The notes beneath the pieces are model-generated. The model worked only from the letters and a program-made list of their open reading frames with translations. It had not been told where the DNA came from and did no database searches. Shown here one piece after another: positions 33,938 through 47,700 of a stretch of DNA of 64,000 nucleotides. The stretch comes from Neodiprion pinetum. Lineage: Eukaryota; Arthropoda; Insecta; Hymenoptera; Diprionidae. The stretch spans positions 30,969,077-31,033,076 of the forward strand of contig NC_060233.1 of NCBI RefSeq assembly GCF_021155775.2. The letters are read 5' to 3'. The position numbers and the translations under genes are program-made. How positions within the stretch are numbered: position 1 is the stretch's first letter; each line of letters opens with the position of its first letter.

Positions 33938-36900
33938 TCTTATTCTTATTTTTAAGAGTGGTATAACATCACCGGCTACGCTGCCCTCCTTCTTGCGGAA
34001 TAATGTATAATTTTACGGCGGGGAACAATAGCGGCGAGAAATAAATTATGCAAGATTACAAAGAAGGGAAGATGAGGAGGACAGGGTGGCAAGGGGGACG
34101 GGGGCGGAAAGTCTACGGAGACGAACTCCTCCTGGGCGAAAAGCTGGCAGAAATGACGGCGGTATGGGGGAGGGTGAGGGGAGTCTAACCATTTTATATT
34201 ATCCGAGACCAACGCCGGCATAATTACCCACCCCTAGCCAACCCCTCAAAGAGTCACCGACAACCCGACCCCGCAATTCTTCAGCGCGGCCGAAAAATAC
34301 GCGAGGGAAAAAGACAGATAAGTCTTTTCTTTCGTTATGAGATGGGCGGCCGCCACGCTCGAGCTTCCAGATTTCCCCAATGTAAACATTCCGCTGCTTC
34401 GCCACTTCACCCAATTCGTTGTTACACGAACCACCCGCCTCCCGTTTTAACCACCCTCCCGACCCCCGCAATGGTGAATTTTCACAAGCCACTTATTTCG
34501 GACCAACGGAATCCGCAGTGACCGTCATTCATTTTTTTCGTTTTTTTCATTAGCCAAGAAGCCCGAACAAATTAAGACGAAAGGAAAAAAGTAGGAGCTT
34601 TTCATCTCGCGATTCAAGCACGGATAGTCAGTTTTGGATCTTGAGAAATTTTTCCTCTTTTCTTTTTTGATTCTCATCTGTTCTGCATTTGCATATTCGA
34701 TTCCATACAGAACGAAGTTTGATGTCAAAATATTTGATTTTAAAGAAGAAATTTGATCGGTTCCTAATTGATTATATCGAAGAACAAAAGTTCAAATCAG
34801 TTCCACAATTTATGCAGAGAAGGCTAACGGTTGATTTGAGAATCGCTGGCGGATCCTCTGGTAGGACAACGACCACAGTTGGTAGAACGAGTTTGGGTAC
34901 AGGAGAGAAGGACTGATGGTAATTCCGATTGGAAAGGAACAACCACTTCCCCCTTAATTCATAAAAATACTCGGCTCCCAGGGTCCTGAGAGTAAAGAAG
35001 AATCTGGGATGCGGTCTAATAACCTTTCCCTTTTCCGATACCCCGTTCCTCTTCCTCCGACCTCATCCCTTATTCCCTCACGATTCCCCGCCGCCCCCTT
35101 TCTCTAATTCTTCGCGACGCCAAAATTTCGCCTTGCGATGGTCTTATTGATTCCTCCACCTCACTCAACGAATGTCAAGGTGCGTTCGCCACAACTCTCA
35201 CTTCAACCCTTCGGCGGTCAATCAGTTCATATCCGATACCTTGCCAAACTGGAAACGGTAATTATCGACCAACTTGTTATCCATGATTAAAATAATTTTG
35301 ACATCACAGTGGCGTGTTGATATATCAGTTTTGGCAATACGAAAGGAATGATGAAATGAAGGTTCGACTGAACTGGAAGAGATCATCCTCTGATTCAAGT
35401 TTTTGATGCTGGTCAAGCGAGTCTAAGCAGAAATCTAACAGAATGCAAGAAAGGCTCGGTCATACTATCAGTTCTACTTCTTTAGGCTGCCTATAATTAC
35501 GAAACTCTGAACTATGTAAATATCATGAAATTTTCATACATAACTGGAGATCATTTGAGCGACGAAAATGTTGCAGTGTTTTACTTCCAGTTTCCTGAAA
35601 TCAGGTTTACGTAGATTTTTATGGCAAAAGTGACACTGCGAATTTGATGTTTCTTTGAGCCACTAATTTCTTGAGGTTGAAATAATTGTTCTCAGCTTCG
35701 TTAAATATTCACAACATATGGAAATGGATGAATTCGTACAAAAGATCATCGCGCATGTATGGGAAGCTGGTTGAAGTTGCTACAAAACGAGTCGAAAGAT
35801 GGCAGTGTATTAAAACTGGATACGAGGGCCAACGGAACGTGGAGAACGGTTCGAAGATGATAGCAAACAAAGTACCGGGAGTCGGGGAATATGAGGATGT
35901 TAGCGATTCTCGAATTAAGACGACGACGTGAAGTTCATCGCGAAGGGAGTCTTCGTAGCCGGAGTCGGAAGTAAGTCGCGTCGGAAGATGTTAATGAGAC
36001 CGGAGGGTTGGCATTCCTGGCGGCATCCAAGACTCCCAAAGATTCCTTACGCCCTCGGAAGCATACCTAAGGATGTCGCACAGGGCCAGTTCCTCCAATC
36101 TCGACGAGGATGGTGCAGCTCTCGAGGATCGCGAAAATCGCGCCGTCAGTTTCACCGCTCTTCCAAGACCATGCGAGTACTCTAAAAATGGACGCCTATC
36201 GGCCGCGGGACTCTGCTTTTTAGGGTCGCTCGGAAGGGCTGGTAAAATATGACCGACACTCGGACAGCGTCGGGGTGGAGCAGCCCTCAGGGGGCGGAGG
36301 CGACCTCCGAGGCATGTTGCGGGATATGATATTTCCCGGCTCCTCGGCCAATCCCGAGGGCGAAGAAGATGCCCGACGGACCTGGGTGAGCCGAAATAAT
36401 CGCCGACCGCAAGCGGCCCATGCAGCCGGCCCTCGGTTCGATATTCGGCTCCTATGACGCGACTCCTCCTTTCCTCATCTTTATTTCACTCGCATCGAGG
36501 GGGCGAAATACGAATACGCCGTCTAGTCGCCTCGGTGCCTCTGGTGATTATAATTTTCCACGGAGTTTGAGAAAATTGCGGACGTCAGGAACAGGTGGAG
36601 GACGTTTAAGACAATTCAGCGCAGGTTACTTCGCGTGGTGGGTACTGCTCGAGTCCTTGAGTCGGGTTGCTTGGGGTGAAATGCTGTCACTGGCACACCC
36701 GCCCGTTACTTCTGCCACGGTGAATCCAGTTCTCGCTCCATCGGATCATCTCCCGTCACAGTTCCCGGGCAGCTGGATTCTTTTTCAGGTTTTCTGAGCT
36801 GTTGCGACCACCGAGAAAAATTTTTTTTGTCACCCAGTACGTACGTACCTGTATCATTTTTACCTTCAAACGAAACCGACTTCGCGATCACGTTTGAACG

Positions 36901-39160
36901 GATTTTTTATCCAGCTTTCGAGAGTCGAATTCATTCGAACATATCCCTCGATAGATGGGGATGTGTATGTAAATTGAAAGATATCGAGGGATCGATTGGT
37001 TCCCGTTCTGCTACGCTCCGCAACGTTACTTCCTTACCATCGAATTCTCATTGAAAGTATCTCCTTTTTCTTTTTTTCTTGTCTTTGCTTTATTTCTTTC
37101 CTCTTCTTTTTTTCGTCTGTTTCGAAAACGAGCCTCGGTTATCTCATACACTTTGATCCGTCCCTATTCCATCCGCGGAGGATTTTGAAACGTCAGCTAT
37201 TCTCAAGCAGTCTCGAGATCCAAGCCCATCTAAACGATATACCAAAAGTCGTGCTGGATACCTCGCTGGCTCATTCCCTCAAGTTTTCTCATACGAGTTT
37301 CATCGTTACGATAAACCCATACCTATCCACCCTCCTCCCTGTCAACCATGAGAACGATCCACCAGCCTATGAATTCAAATTACGCCCTTCGCCCATCCAC
37401 GTGCGGAAACAAACGTAGGAAAAAAATCATCCGTAGAATATGAGTTTTAGAAAATATTTTACAGCCAAAGAACATCCGCGCAAAGAACCGATTATGATAA
37501 CGGATGAATGCATCTAGCTTCGGCCAGTTTTATAGCGTCAAGATTTGGATCTGGCTGCAATTTGGATATTTGTATATGCTATATTTTAACAATAAGATAT
37601 GTAAATTCTAAAATTTTTAGGCCTCTAAGCTTTTCCACTTAATACGTGAAACGCGTTGATCAATTTTATTACGTGCTTTAATTGAAACTTTGCTTCCAAA
37701 TTTTCGCACTTCTTATCATTGGAAAAATATGACCAAGTGTGTTTTTTGAGTGAATTGGTCACTGTAACAGATCTAACAATAAATCGCAGCCCGATGAAAA
37801 TTTTGACTTTGACTGACACAAAACACCGACCATTTGGCAAACGAACAAGTACATTCTTCAAGCGTGATTGCATCTGTTTTAATTTTCCCTTCTTTTTTTT
37901 TTAATTCCCTTTCATTCTGTACCACATGACGTACGTTCGCCGCGTACGCATGGGAGGGTGACGTGGCTCGCTCGGATTCCCGTAGATACATGCCAACGCA
38001 GTGCAAAGGGAGAGCGATAGAGTTGGCGGGTGGATATAATCGCGGGCTCCCCAGAACGCACGCTGCCGACCGACCGTATAGAGGGGATCGTGGAAATCAA
38101 ACTGCAATTCCCATTTTTATTTCCTTCCCGATAGCGGATGGTGTTTTTTTCAAACGGTTCTGGCCCGTTCCATTTTAATCCATAGAATATAAAAAAGGAG
38201 ATAAAAAAGAGTACAGGGTGAAAGTGGACTCTGCCAGCCTTCCACTCCGGCTCTCTGTGAAAACCCGCGGGGAAAACTCTCGTCCGCATTTATATACGTA
38301 TAACGTGCGACTGCGATATCAAAGGATCCACAGGAGTTGCCAAGGATCTCTATTATGGGTCCGAAACACTCGTGTTTAAACACTTGACGCGTCGTTTTGC
38401 TCTTACATTTTTTATTTACCATGAAAAATCATTATTATGTTCAATCAATGTACGCATTCATGGATTAAAGGATTTGTAAAATCTACATGATTGAATAATA
38501 CGATCCTGAAATTATATCAAATACAAATTTATGACGGAAATTTTTACAAGTTTAGATAATACTGGGTGAACGTTTGTCTTGCACAGTATAAAATTTCTAT
38601 TGAATTTTAATCGTACGAGAAATTACAAGTAGCAATATTTTGCGAATTGAACGAGATAAAGTGACGCTGAAAATTTTCTCAATACTCTCACGGTACTTTT
38701 TCTCTCACGGATACATTAGTAAGAATAGACGACATCCTACTCGATCACTAAAACCGATCGCAGCATCCTCTTAAGCGTAAGAACTACGATTAAATAAAAA
38801 AAACACATGTACTTTAAATCAGTTGTGAATTGAATTTCGTGAATTTCGCCCAAGGAACTCGAAATTTCCGATCACGCGATGACTATCCTCCAGATCTTCG
38901 GCGTCGACGGACCGAGGGTTCGAAATGACATTAATTTTTGAACACCCTATGGATATAGAAACGAGCGTGGTGGGTAAGGTACACAGAGCTCACCTTAATG
39001 TCGCATAAATCTCCCACAGGAAAATTACACCAATGCGAGATAGAGGGTGTCCGGGGGTAGAGGAAGGGGGATGGGGTGGCAGAGCGAAGCTTCGAGATCG
39101 GTGGTGTGTCGGGGTTGGGGGTTTGCGCGTATATTTCCAACGCCACCCCCGAACCGGCAG

Positions 39161-39182
39161 CGGCAGCAGGAGCAACGTGGCG

Positions 39183-39216
<34 letters not shown>

Positions 39217-39226
39217 CAGCAGCAGC
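39161..39226. repeat. (CAG)n / (GCA)n microsatellite
   Basis: Imperfect CAG repeats at 39157-39174, then a nearly pure CAG run at 39183-39226 interrupted by TAGTAG. Open frames through it on both strands are polyalanine, polyleucine or polyserine artefacts. There is no evidence that it is translated. Confidence 0.85.
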
Positions 39227-39229
39227 TTT

Positions 39230-42200
39230 CCCCACTTCAGAAGAAAAGCACTTTCATAAATCTGCTGGCAGATATATGTGCGCACAATTTCCGAGATCCG
39301 GCCATTAAAGAGCCGCTCTTCGGCTGCACCCACCCCCAGCTACCCCCGACCTCGCGGCACACCTCCGCAACGTCGCCTCCGCTTCCACCCCCACCGCCGC
39401 AATCTCGCGAGCCCGAGGCTTTCCGAACGGCAACGCGGAACCCTGCAGAAGTAATTCAGCTCCTCTGGAACGGGCGGCGCGGCGTGGCGCGGTTATATCT
39501 TGATCTTCCCCTCAGCTGCTATGAAGAATAACGGCACAGCAACGCGAATACCCGGGCCACTTTCCCGTTTCTCCTACCAGCCACGCGTTTAGATAACGCG
39601 ATCCCGAATTTCCCCGCCGCCCCTCCGTCGCGGGGTGAGACGACGGCTACCCCCCCGTTTCCGCTCCTCTTTTGACTCCTAAGGACGGGGGAAGGGTGGC
39701 ACCTCGCTCGCGGGGATAACACCTTGTAAACAGTTTACTCTTAAAACTCGGGACCCGCCGTGTTACCTATGTGTTCTCAGATAGGGGTGAGTTATGCCCT
39801 CCGTCGCCTCGCCACCCCCGCAATCCTCGTTTTTAGAAATTTATCTCCCGTACACCGGGACTGGGTACCTGTTTCGGAAACGTTCACACCGTACCACGTA
39901 CCGTCCTCTGTCGAAAGGGTTGCTTCGTGTACGTATTTAACTCCCTGCACTGTTCTCTCGCTGAGCTAGGATTCACCACCGGAAGTTAGGAACGAACTAT
40001 CTTAGGGTCTTGGATTTCGAGACCTGGCGAGTTTCCAAACTTTTGCCAGCTTAACACGTTTCTCGAATAATTTTTCTTTCGCTTCAAATTCTCCCGCAGT
40101 TTCACGTCCTGGCAAGAAACATCGGCAGCGATGAATGGAACGGCCAAAATGCCGCGTTTTCAAACGAAAGGCTCAAATTCCTTATACGTGGAATACATAT
40201 ACGTACGTATATAGATCAAGGCATACAGAGCCGCAATCTCGGTAAAGACAAAGCCTAAGACCCTTTGTCCTAGGACGAACCCTTTGTCTAGATTTACTGT
40301 TTAGGCACGTGAATTTAATCTCAACTTCAACGAGTCAATTCTATACCTACCCACGCTGAAGCTCTGCAAACGAAGGTTAGCCTCGCGACATCGCGACAGC
40401 AGCCTCTTGCCCCTCGTCACACCCAGCTTATGTCACGTGAGAATTTCTCCGTGAAATGAACCACCGAAAAACTGTTGCAACGAGACTCAACGCGTTTCCA
40501 AAGGTTCGGCTTACTTCCGAGTATAGAGATCGGTAAAATCAATTCCTTAGATTTCACTTTGAAATGTTATTGGTTGGAAAAAACAAAAAGAAAGGATCAT
40601 CTTGAATGAAATTCTCTGTACATATCGGCGAAAAATTATATCTACCGCCTACCGAGACTTAAACTCGATCGAAGATTAATGTTGGGGGCTCATTTTATAC
40701 GAAGTAAATTACTTTGGTCCTTAGCGGTGGTAATATAGGGTTGCTCGGTGTATCGCAACCCGGCATCCCCTGCTCCGAGGTCTCCCACCTCCTGGAAGGG
40801 TAGCGAGGATGAAGGTGGAGGTAGGTAGCTGCCGCGGTGGTAGTAGCTGAAGGCTGAGCGAGGAGGGGTGCGTTACAGATGGCCGGCTTAACTGCGGCAT
40901 ATTATACGAATTAATTGCCCTCCCCAACCTGAGACGGACATATTATTTATCTTCTCTGCCCTCGTTCTCCGGAACTACGGTTCGCCCACCACCCCGCCAC
41001 GGATCCCCAACAGCCCTCAACGACCATCGTTTATCTATCTTTCTATTTCTACGCTCAGTTCGGCCGGCTCACGCCGATCGAAAACCACCCCTGAAAATTC
41101 ACCTGTACTTATATTTGTAACTGTACCCACTTGGAGGAATCGCTCGAAAACCGCTGCGGAGGGTAAATAAAGGTAAAATTTTCCAGACGAATTGGAGCCG
41201 TATCTGTCCCTCGTCTATACTTACTCATGGCGGCTGGAGGAACCAGGAAATAAAGGACAATTACAGGGTGAGCGAGACGTGAAAAGCCTCCACGTGGAGC
41301 GGCTAGGGTGCCGGGTGAATCGAAGTAGGGACAGGCTTGTCTCAAAACGCACCTCGGGCCTCTAAGGGCTGACCACGAGGATAGACAAAGGAACGTTCTC
41401 GAAGCTACCAGCACCAACACTGGAAAGTTCCCCACGCGTTACCCATAATCTGAACATCCCCTTTGTGGAAGGAAAAAAATAGCGAGCTGAAGACTGCGAG
41501 TGGGTATTTACGTCCGCCAAAGATGCGGGTCTTAAAACGGAAGACTTTGTTCCGATCATCGGACCATCGCTGATTGCTGGTCAAAAAGGTTTCGAAATTA
41601 ACGAATATCTATGTGGAAGAATAATAATGTACTAGCATCCTCCGTCGCGGCTTTGACTTCTATATTCGGATACAGAATCGGCAATAATTTGTGAATTATT
41701 TAGAATTACTTTCTGCCACCGAAGTCTACATGTATAATGTATATGCTCCGTAAAATTGCATAATTCGCAAGTCATAGGATAAAATAGACTGCTGAGGCTA
41801 AGATGGTACTTGCAGTAAATTTGATGCAACACTATTGTAATTATATTCAGAGATTACGCCGTTGAAAATTAGTCCAATCTCTCTTTTTCGGGGCCTTGAT
41901 AGGATAATATCAGTTTGTACCTTTCATGAAATTTTAGAGATAGTTGAAAAGCTTTTAATGAAATTTCACGAAAATAGGCCCAGCAGCTTCTGAGATTATC
42001 GATAACGAACAGTCTGCCTTCGTATTAGTTCAGTTTAGGTAGGCCGAATAGCCTGAACATCATTATTCTGCGGTGTACGCTTTTTGTAACTCGCTTACGA
42101 TTCTCAACCTTTTTTAGGCTTCGTTTAGTTGATGATGGAGCTACTGGATCATTTTTATTATAATATTTGGAGAAGTTCGTGAACTGAGATTATATGAAAA

Positions 42201-44630
42201 GTCAGTCCAATAATGGAATTATCGAATTCTTTGGCGAATTTTTTCAATTCTTACCGTTTTCCAACTTTTTAGGTGAAAATTAATGATTACAAAGTTTTTC
42301 ACATAATCGTTTATACCTCGATATCGACTATTACTGACAATAGCGAAATAGCAACATCTCACACGTATTTCTATGCTGGAGACAGAGTCTTTGTATTTGT
42401 AATAACGTGTGCTCATTTTCACATATAATCTGAACCCTAAGAAGAAATCTCACAATTTCTCTGAGACGTGAGAAAAGTTGGGGATGAAATACAGAATATT
42501 TCCGGAATCACTTTGCGAACATTGCTAAAATGCTAAAATGTTATTGAATGAAAATTTGAAGCAATCACGGAGTAAAAGGTTTAGGGCTGATTGCTTAGGG
42601 TTGAAATCAACCTACCCCTGATCCGGAGAAGCCTTGACACGGTATTCACGCAAGCAAACCACGACGGTAAATATGATCTCCTCAAGGGGTTATATGCTTG
42701 GGGGTGGGGATGACAGCAGAAGCTCACCTGCCCGCGGTTCACCGAGGGAGGGTGAAATATCCCCTCCGCGGAATATGCGTATACCTACCGAGCAACCCAC
42801 CTTCTTCTCTTCTCCAGGCCGTGGTGCTTACAGGAGGGGAGGATGTGGCGGTGAATGCGGCTGAGCCCGAGGGGGTAGAAGCCTCGGGCTTACGTCAGCC
42901 AGGGGAAGGTGGAATGAGCCCCGCCCGTCATAATCCAGGGGCGCCAATCCGGTGGCTTGGTTTTATTAGATCCATAAATCCATCATATCCATAGCGGGCC
43001 GTCAGCCCCGCGCGCCTATTGGCCGCGCTTATGACCAACCCTCCGCCCCGTGTTCCGGCAAGGAAGGTGCTGCGAGGGTTGCAGGCTGGCTGACGCAATG
43101 CGGACCTTTCTTCACCCCGCCTAGATATTAATATTGAATTTTTCCTTCTCAAATCGAGCCAAGCCGCGGAGAAACGAACATCGAATACCGGTTCCGGCGT
43201 TCACCAAGGATTCGACACCGCGCACCCTCCCCTCCCGGCAACCGTACGTCGCGCCTGCGCACCCTCCCTTCATCCCAGGGTGGACACGTCGCCGGACACA
43301 ACACTGTCCATCGCCTCCCAACATCCATCCTGGAGTCCGGCTATTTCTTGCCGTTTTACGTCCAGAGATTCGAGCGCGCGTCTCCTGTCCAAGCAGTTAC
43401 TCCGAAGTGTTCACTCTCGGAGGACTGTTGAAGTCACGGTGATATTTCCATTTTTGCAGGTGAACCAAGCGCGATGACCGTTACAGTCTCATCCGGGGGG
43501 AAAGGACTGGATAAGGAAGTGCGAGGAAGAACCTGGGCGTGTGTTTATTCAAAGTCCTGGAAGATGCGTAGGTACCTACTGCGGAGAGGGGTGCAGCTGC
43601 GAAAGTCCTGGATGACCCCGGACTCCCCCTATCTTTCCGTCTTTCCTCCCCCTCTCGTCGTGCCACCCGCAGCTCGCTGGACCCGCAGAGAAACTGGAAG
43701 ACCATCGGCTCCTTGACGGACGTGGGGATCAATATCTGCCAATACCATACTCTGGAACCTATATACGAACCCATTTCCACTACCAATGAAACGCAGCACC
43801 TACGTGTATTGCGTTATACGGCTATTCTTTCCTCCACGGTCTGCCTGCCCACCCTGCCTCGTCTTCGACCCAAGCCTCCTCGTCCGCCTCACCCTCCCGC
43901 ACCACCCGGGCCTTCTATTGGCCATAAAATACCTTGCCAGTAAAAGGTGAAATTTACTAGTGAGAAGCGCCCAGAGAAACGCCTATACACCCACCCAGCA
44001 CCGGCAACAATAACATTTCCAAATGGTGATCAATAATTCCCGGTATCAACGCGTCCTTCCAACCTCCGGTATAGGTCCGTTTAATCCACCTCGCTTCGCC
44101 GTTCATCTTCAAAATTTCATCGAGTTCTATTCGAGTCTTCCGAAACCACTCCAGACACTCGATTCGCGTAAGTCGGTTCAACCGATGGTAAAAAAAAAGC
44201 TTTCTGGAAAGTGAACTACCGTCCAAGTCCTTTACGAATACCATCAATCGGCAGATACTGCAACTGATCCTTTACTTTTGTTCCAATGGTACCACTCTAG
44301 ATTCGTGTTTGACCTTCGTTCAACGGCCGAGAGACCTTCACCGAGGAAGAGAGATAGATAAAGTAATGGTAATGGTAATGGTAATGGCAAATGTATTTCT
44401 ATCTCACAATCAGCCTCGATGACGCTTGTCGAGATAGTTAATACAATTTTCATTCTCTGAAGTATACTATGCAACATGGTGCCAATGTTTCCATCCATAA
44501 AACTTATTCTGGTTTTGAAGCTGTAATAGTTGGGGGAGTTGGAAATGTGCAAGTAGTATAAGCGCGTAGGTGGAGGGCGCTGTACAAGGTTCTTTGAGGG
44601 AGGTTTTTATGAATATGATAACGTCGGGGA
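39230..44630. other. Non-coding stretch with GC-rich islands
   Basis: No gene recognised. GC-rich islands at about 39300-39720 and 42690-43720 flank AT-rich DNA. ATTGG (CCAAT box in reverse) occurs at 43018-43022 and 43917-43921. Four tandem TAATGG units lie at 44364-44387. A frame beginning at 43474 follows an acceptor-like TTTTTGCAG but has no recognisable content. Confidence 0.5.
44364..44387. repeat. (TAATGG)4 tandem repeat
   Basis: Four hexamer units, the last followed by a CAAATG variant. Confidence 0.85.
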
Positions 44631-44637
44631 GGCGTCC

Positions 44638-44733
44638 GATTGGTGGATCGAACAACCAATAGTGTAGCTGCGCGATATAACTCCTCCGTGATATGACGTT
44701 ATGATATCGCTCGAGTCGGTTGCTTATTATTGG
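44638..44733. promoter_or_regulatory. Cluster of CCAAT boxes with a CRE-like site
   Basis: GATTGG at 44638-44643 and CCAAT at 44656-44660 form a facing pair. A third ATTGG is at 44729-44733. ATGACGTTA (CRE-like) is at 44693-44701. Clustered NF-Y sites are typical of promoters, but no initiator or gene was tied to this cluster, so a promoter or enhancer role is inference. Confidence 0.3.
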
Positions 44734-44739
44734 TCGCTG

Positions 44740-47700
44740 TCCCTTCTCGACCCCTCGCGGTTTCATCCCCTCTCCGCGTCTTGCTCACCCCCTTACCTTA
44801 CTCCCTCTCTCTCTCTCTCTTCTATTTCTCTCTTGGCCGCTCCGCATCCACCCCGACGCACATGCCGCTACACTGGGTAAAGCGGTGCCCCCGTTTCCGC
44901 CACCCCCCTCGTGTCCTCGATCCTCGCCCTCGCCCTCGTCCTCGCACTCCCCCCAGGACGCCAAATTATGAGGATCAATACGCGAGGAGGCTTCGCGACT
45001 GGCGCCGACGCCATTCGCCTCCTGGATAGCCGCGAGGACGGACCGCGTCAGAAAAGCTCTGTACCTCGATGGAACCTCCTTGCAGTGTTTCACTCAAGAG
45101 GATAGGATACCGAATAGGGTGTTTCGTTATTCACGAATAATACGATCGCGAGGGGATCGTTCAACACTGTCAGTTTATCAGTTCGGTAAATCGAACAGAC
45201 TGCATGACACCCGACAATTATTTCAACTCTATTTTCCACCTTCGTCATATGACAGGTATCACATGATAACTGAACACGGCAGCATCACTCAATACTGAAA
45301 TGCAAAACTGTCATTCTCAGATGTCCTCATGTCCTGTTGATCTGGAAACAACGAACAATTACCTAGTGATTGTGTAATGAACTTTTAAGGGACAAGCTTA
45401 TTGACATCAACCATCCTGGTGTTCCAAAATCAAAGATGTAAATGCGGTTTAGAGGACATAGAAGCTTTTGTCGACGGTACGCTGAGAATGAAAGTGAGCA
45501 GCTGGAGGCCATTCAATTCTCATCGCCAATTCATCCGACTGTCCATCGCTGGGAAGTGCGTGAGTCCGATGCGTGTTCTTTTATTTCATTCAACTGAGTG
45601 GTTGTTTCGTTGTTGCACTTATCATAGTGGTCACATCGACCAGCCAGTTGTTCGGACGTGAAATAAACGACACTATCTCTTGGGAGTAATTTTCACGCAT
45701 TTCACAGCATCAGCGATTTCTAATCTCCAGATCACTGTACCTAACAAATACCTACCAGTGGCGTTCTCCCCTTGAAACTGCAGGTGAAACCATGATGAGT
45801 TATAATTTTTTTACTCGTAACGATTCACCGTACCTTCAATATGAAACTCTACAGATTGCATGAAACTTTGAGCAACTCTTGCAGAAGCTGTGGTTCTGCA
45901 GTGGCAACACCATAGCCAGTGTTCCGGCAGAGATACCGTTTTCTGAGAAGATTTACGGTATCGCCATGTCGCCCAGTTGAATATAACAAAGCACCGAAGC
46001 CTGAACATAAAAATGTCATTCTCTGATTTAGTATTTGGGAAGTATACAAGGCGTTGTCTTATACGTGCGCTTTGGCAAAGTCGCTAACCAACATTAAGAT
46101 CCTTCTTTCTCGACGCAAAGATATTTCTCAGCAGCGGAATAGCATCTCTCTGGATGAATAATGATGGTCAGAATACCTAATTGAAAAAATTTATAAGCTG
46201 ACTACCAAAACAGAGAGAGTAAAAAAGAGTCACTCTGCAGTTTGAGTCCAGTGCATTGGACAGCGGGGTTCTTTTGACCGAATCTCGACGTCCCCGAGGC
46301 TCCAAGGGAAATTCTTCGGCAGGGAGTAGCCTAGGAAAAGCTCGGTTGATCCAGAGTGGTACAGAGTCCGGCAGTTGGGTGGCTCGTACGAAAAAGTAGA
46401 GAGAGAATGAATTTTTTATAGGTAAAAACTCCATTAGAGAGAAACGCCGGTGTTTGTTATTGGTCATCCTCGGAAGACGGGGGGTACGTGTGTGGGAGGC
46501 GAGGCAAGGGGAGGTTGAAGTGTGTCCGGCGCAGCGGTGTCCATTGATCCGAAGGATACAGAATCCTCCTCTTGGGCTTCGCCTCCGCCATCATCCTGGT
46601 CACCATCCCCTGGAGATAGCCCCCCATCCCCCACACCAGACCCACAACTCCTCCACACGCACTCTGGCATCTACAATGTCCTCTCTCGCGAACGTCTCAA
46701 AGAAATCAATTACCCCGACAACACAGAATCCTCCCCTCCCCACCTTCTCCATCTAGTCACCTTCGTCCGCCCTCTAGCCTCTTCAAACCCCGCCTGACCC
46801 CTCCACACCAGCAACCTTCCACATATTTGTTTTATGGACGCATTCTGTGCACACACCTACCAAACCGTTTACGATACATCCGCACCTCCTCACGAGTCCT
46901 CGGGCTCTTTGTAAACTTGTGCATCGAAAAACGATACCGGAAACAAACGGTAATGAGAAACTTCCCAAAAATTGATTGTATCTATTGCGGTTGCATTTCG
47001 AAAACTAACTTTAATTTATGATGCGCTGTTCGAGATACTCCATCACTGCTTCATAGTTGCCAGGAAGGATTAATTTGAAACGGATTCAAAGCTTGATGAA
47101 AAAAAATTCTAGAGCTGGTACTATCAACGATAGGCTGAATCTAACACATCTGTCAAACAGGTCGTTAGAATTCGTATTATCATGTAGTTGGAGCTGACTA
47201 GGATCGGCGTCTAGCAATCCAGAAAAGGAAGTGGAATAGCAATTCTATTCCGGACACATACGATAAGTTGATTAGTGATAACGAGTCCAATGAACTACGC
47301 AATGAGACCTTTTTGAGCACAGTGAACAGAGACGTAATGCCAATTCGAAGATGTCGTCAAGTACCCGGATAAGGAAATTGGAGACGCGTCTTCACCCTGG
47401 TTGTTGACGTCTTTTAGATCCTCGTTCCTGGCATCGTACCAGCAACAAGTTCGGGAAGTGGAGGAAATCCGTGCAGGCGAAACCGCGCGTACACGGAGAA
47501 CTGAGCAATTCCCAAACCTCGAACTATGTGAACTTGAAAGACTATCCCCTTCTATATCTTGAGTGGAAATGAATGGCTCAACTTTTTCCGGACGAGTCGT
47601 TGCAGTTGGGGAGCGTACAGTACAGTGTGAGAACCATACGCTAAGCTTGAGATGATCCTGCAGTAAATTATGGGTTCATGGAAGAGCGAAAAGACTCGCT

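Larger units (their letters stand above)
32161..38930. other. Non-coding stretch
   Basis: No gene recognised. GC-rich islands at about 32230-32940 and 36000-36720 are separated by AT-rich DNA. A (CAG)6 tract lies at 32263-32280. Complementary AAG and TTC tracts lie at 33775-33800 and 33919-33937. C/T- and G/A-skewed segments at 34070-34200 and 35030-35110 generate low-complexity open frames. Confidence 0.55.

Noticed and set aside
38936..39052. Inverted ACACCCTAT / ATAGAGGGTGT pair as a small transposon
   Set aside because: The match is short and needs an inserted base, and there is no clear target duplication.
39025..39333. Frames with long polyalanine, polyleucine or polyserine
   Set aside because: All are translations of the CAG microsatellite in different frames. 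Nothing else in them looks coding.
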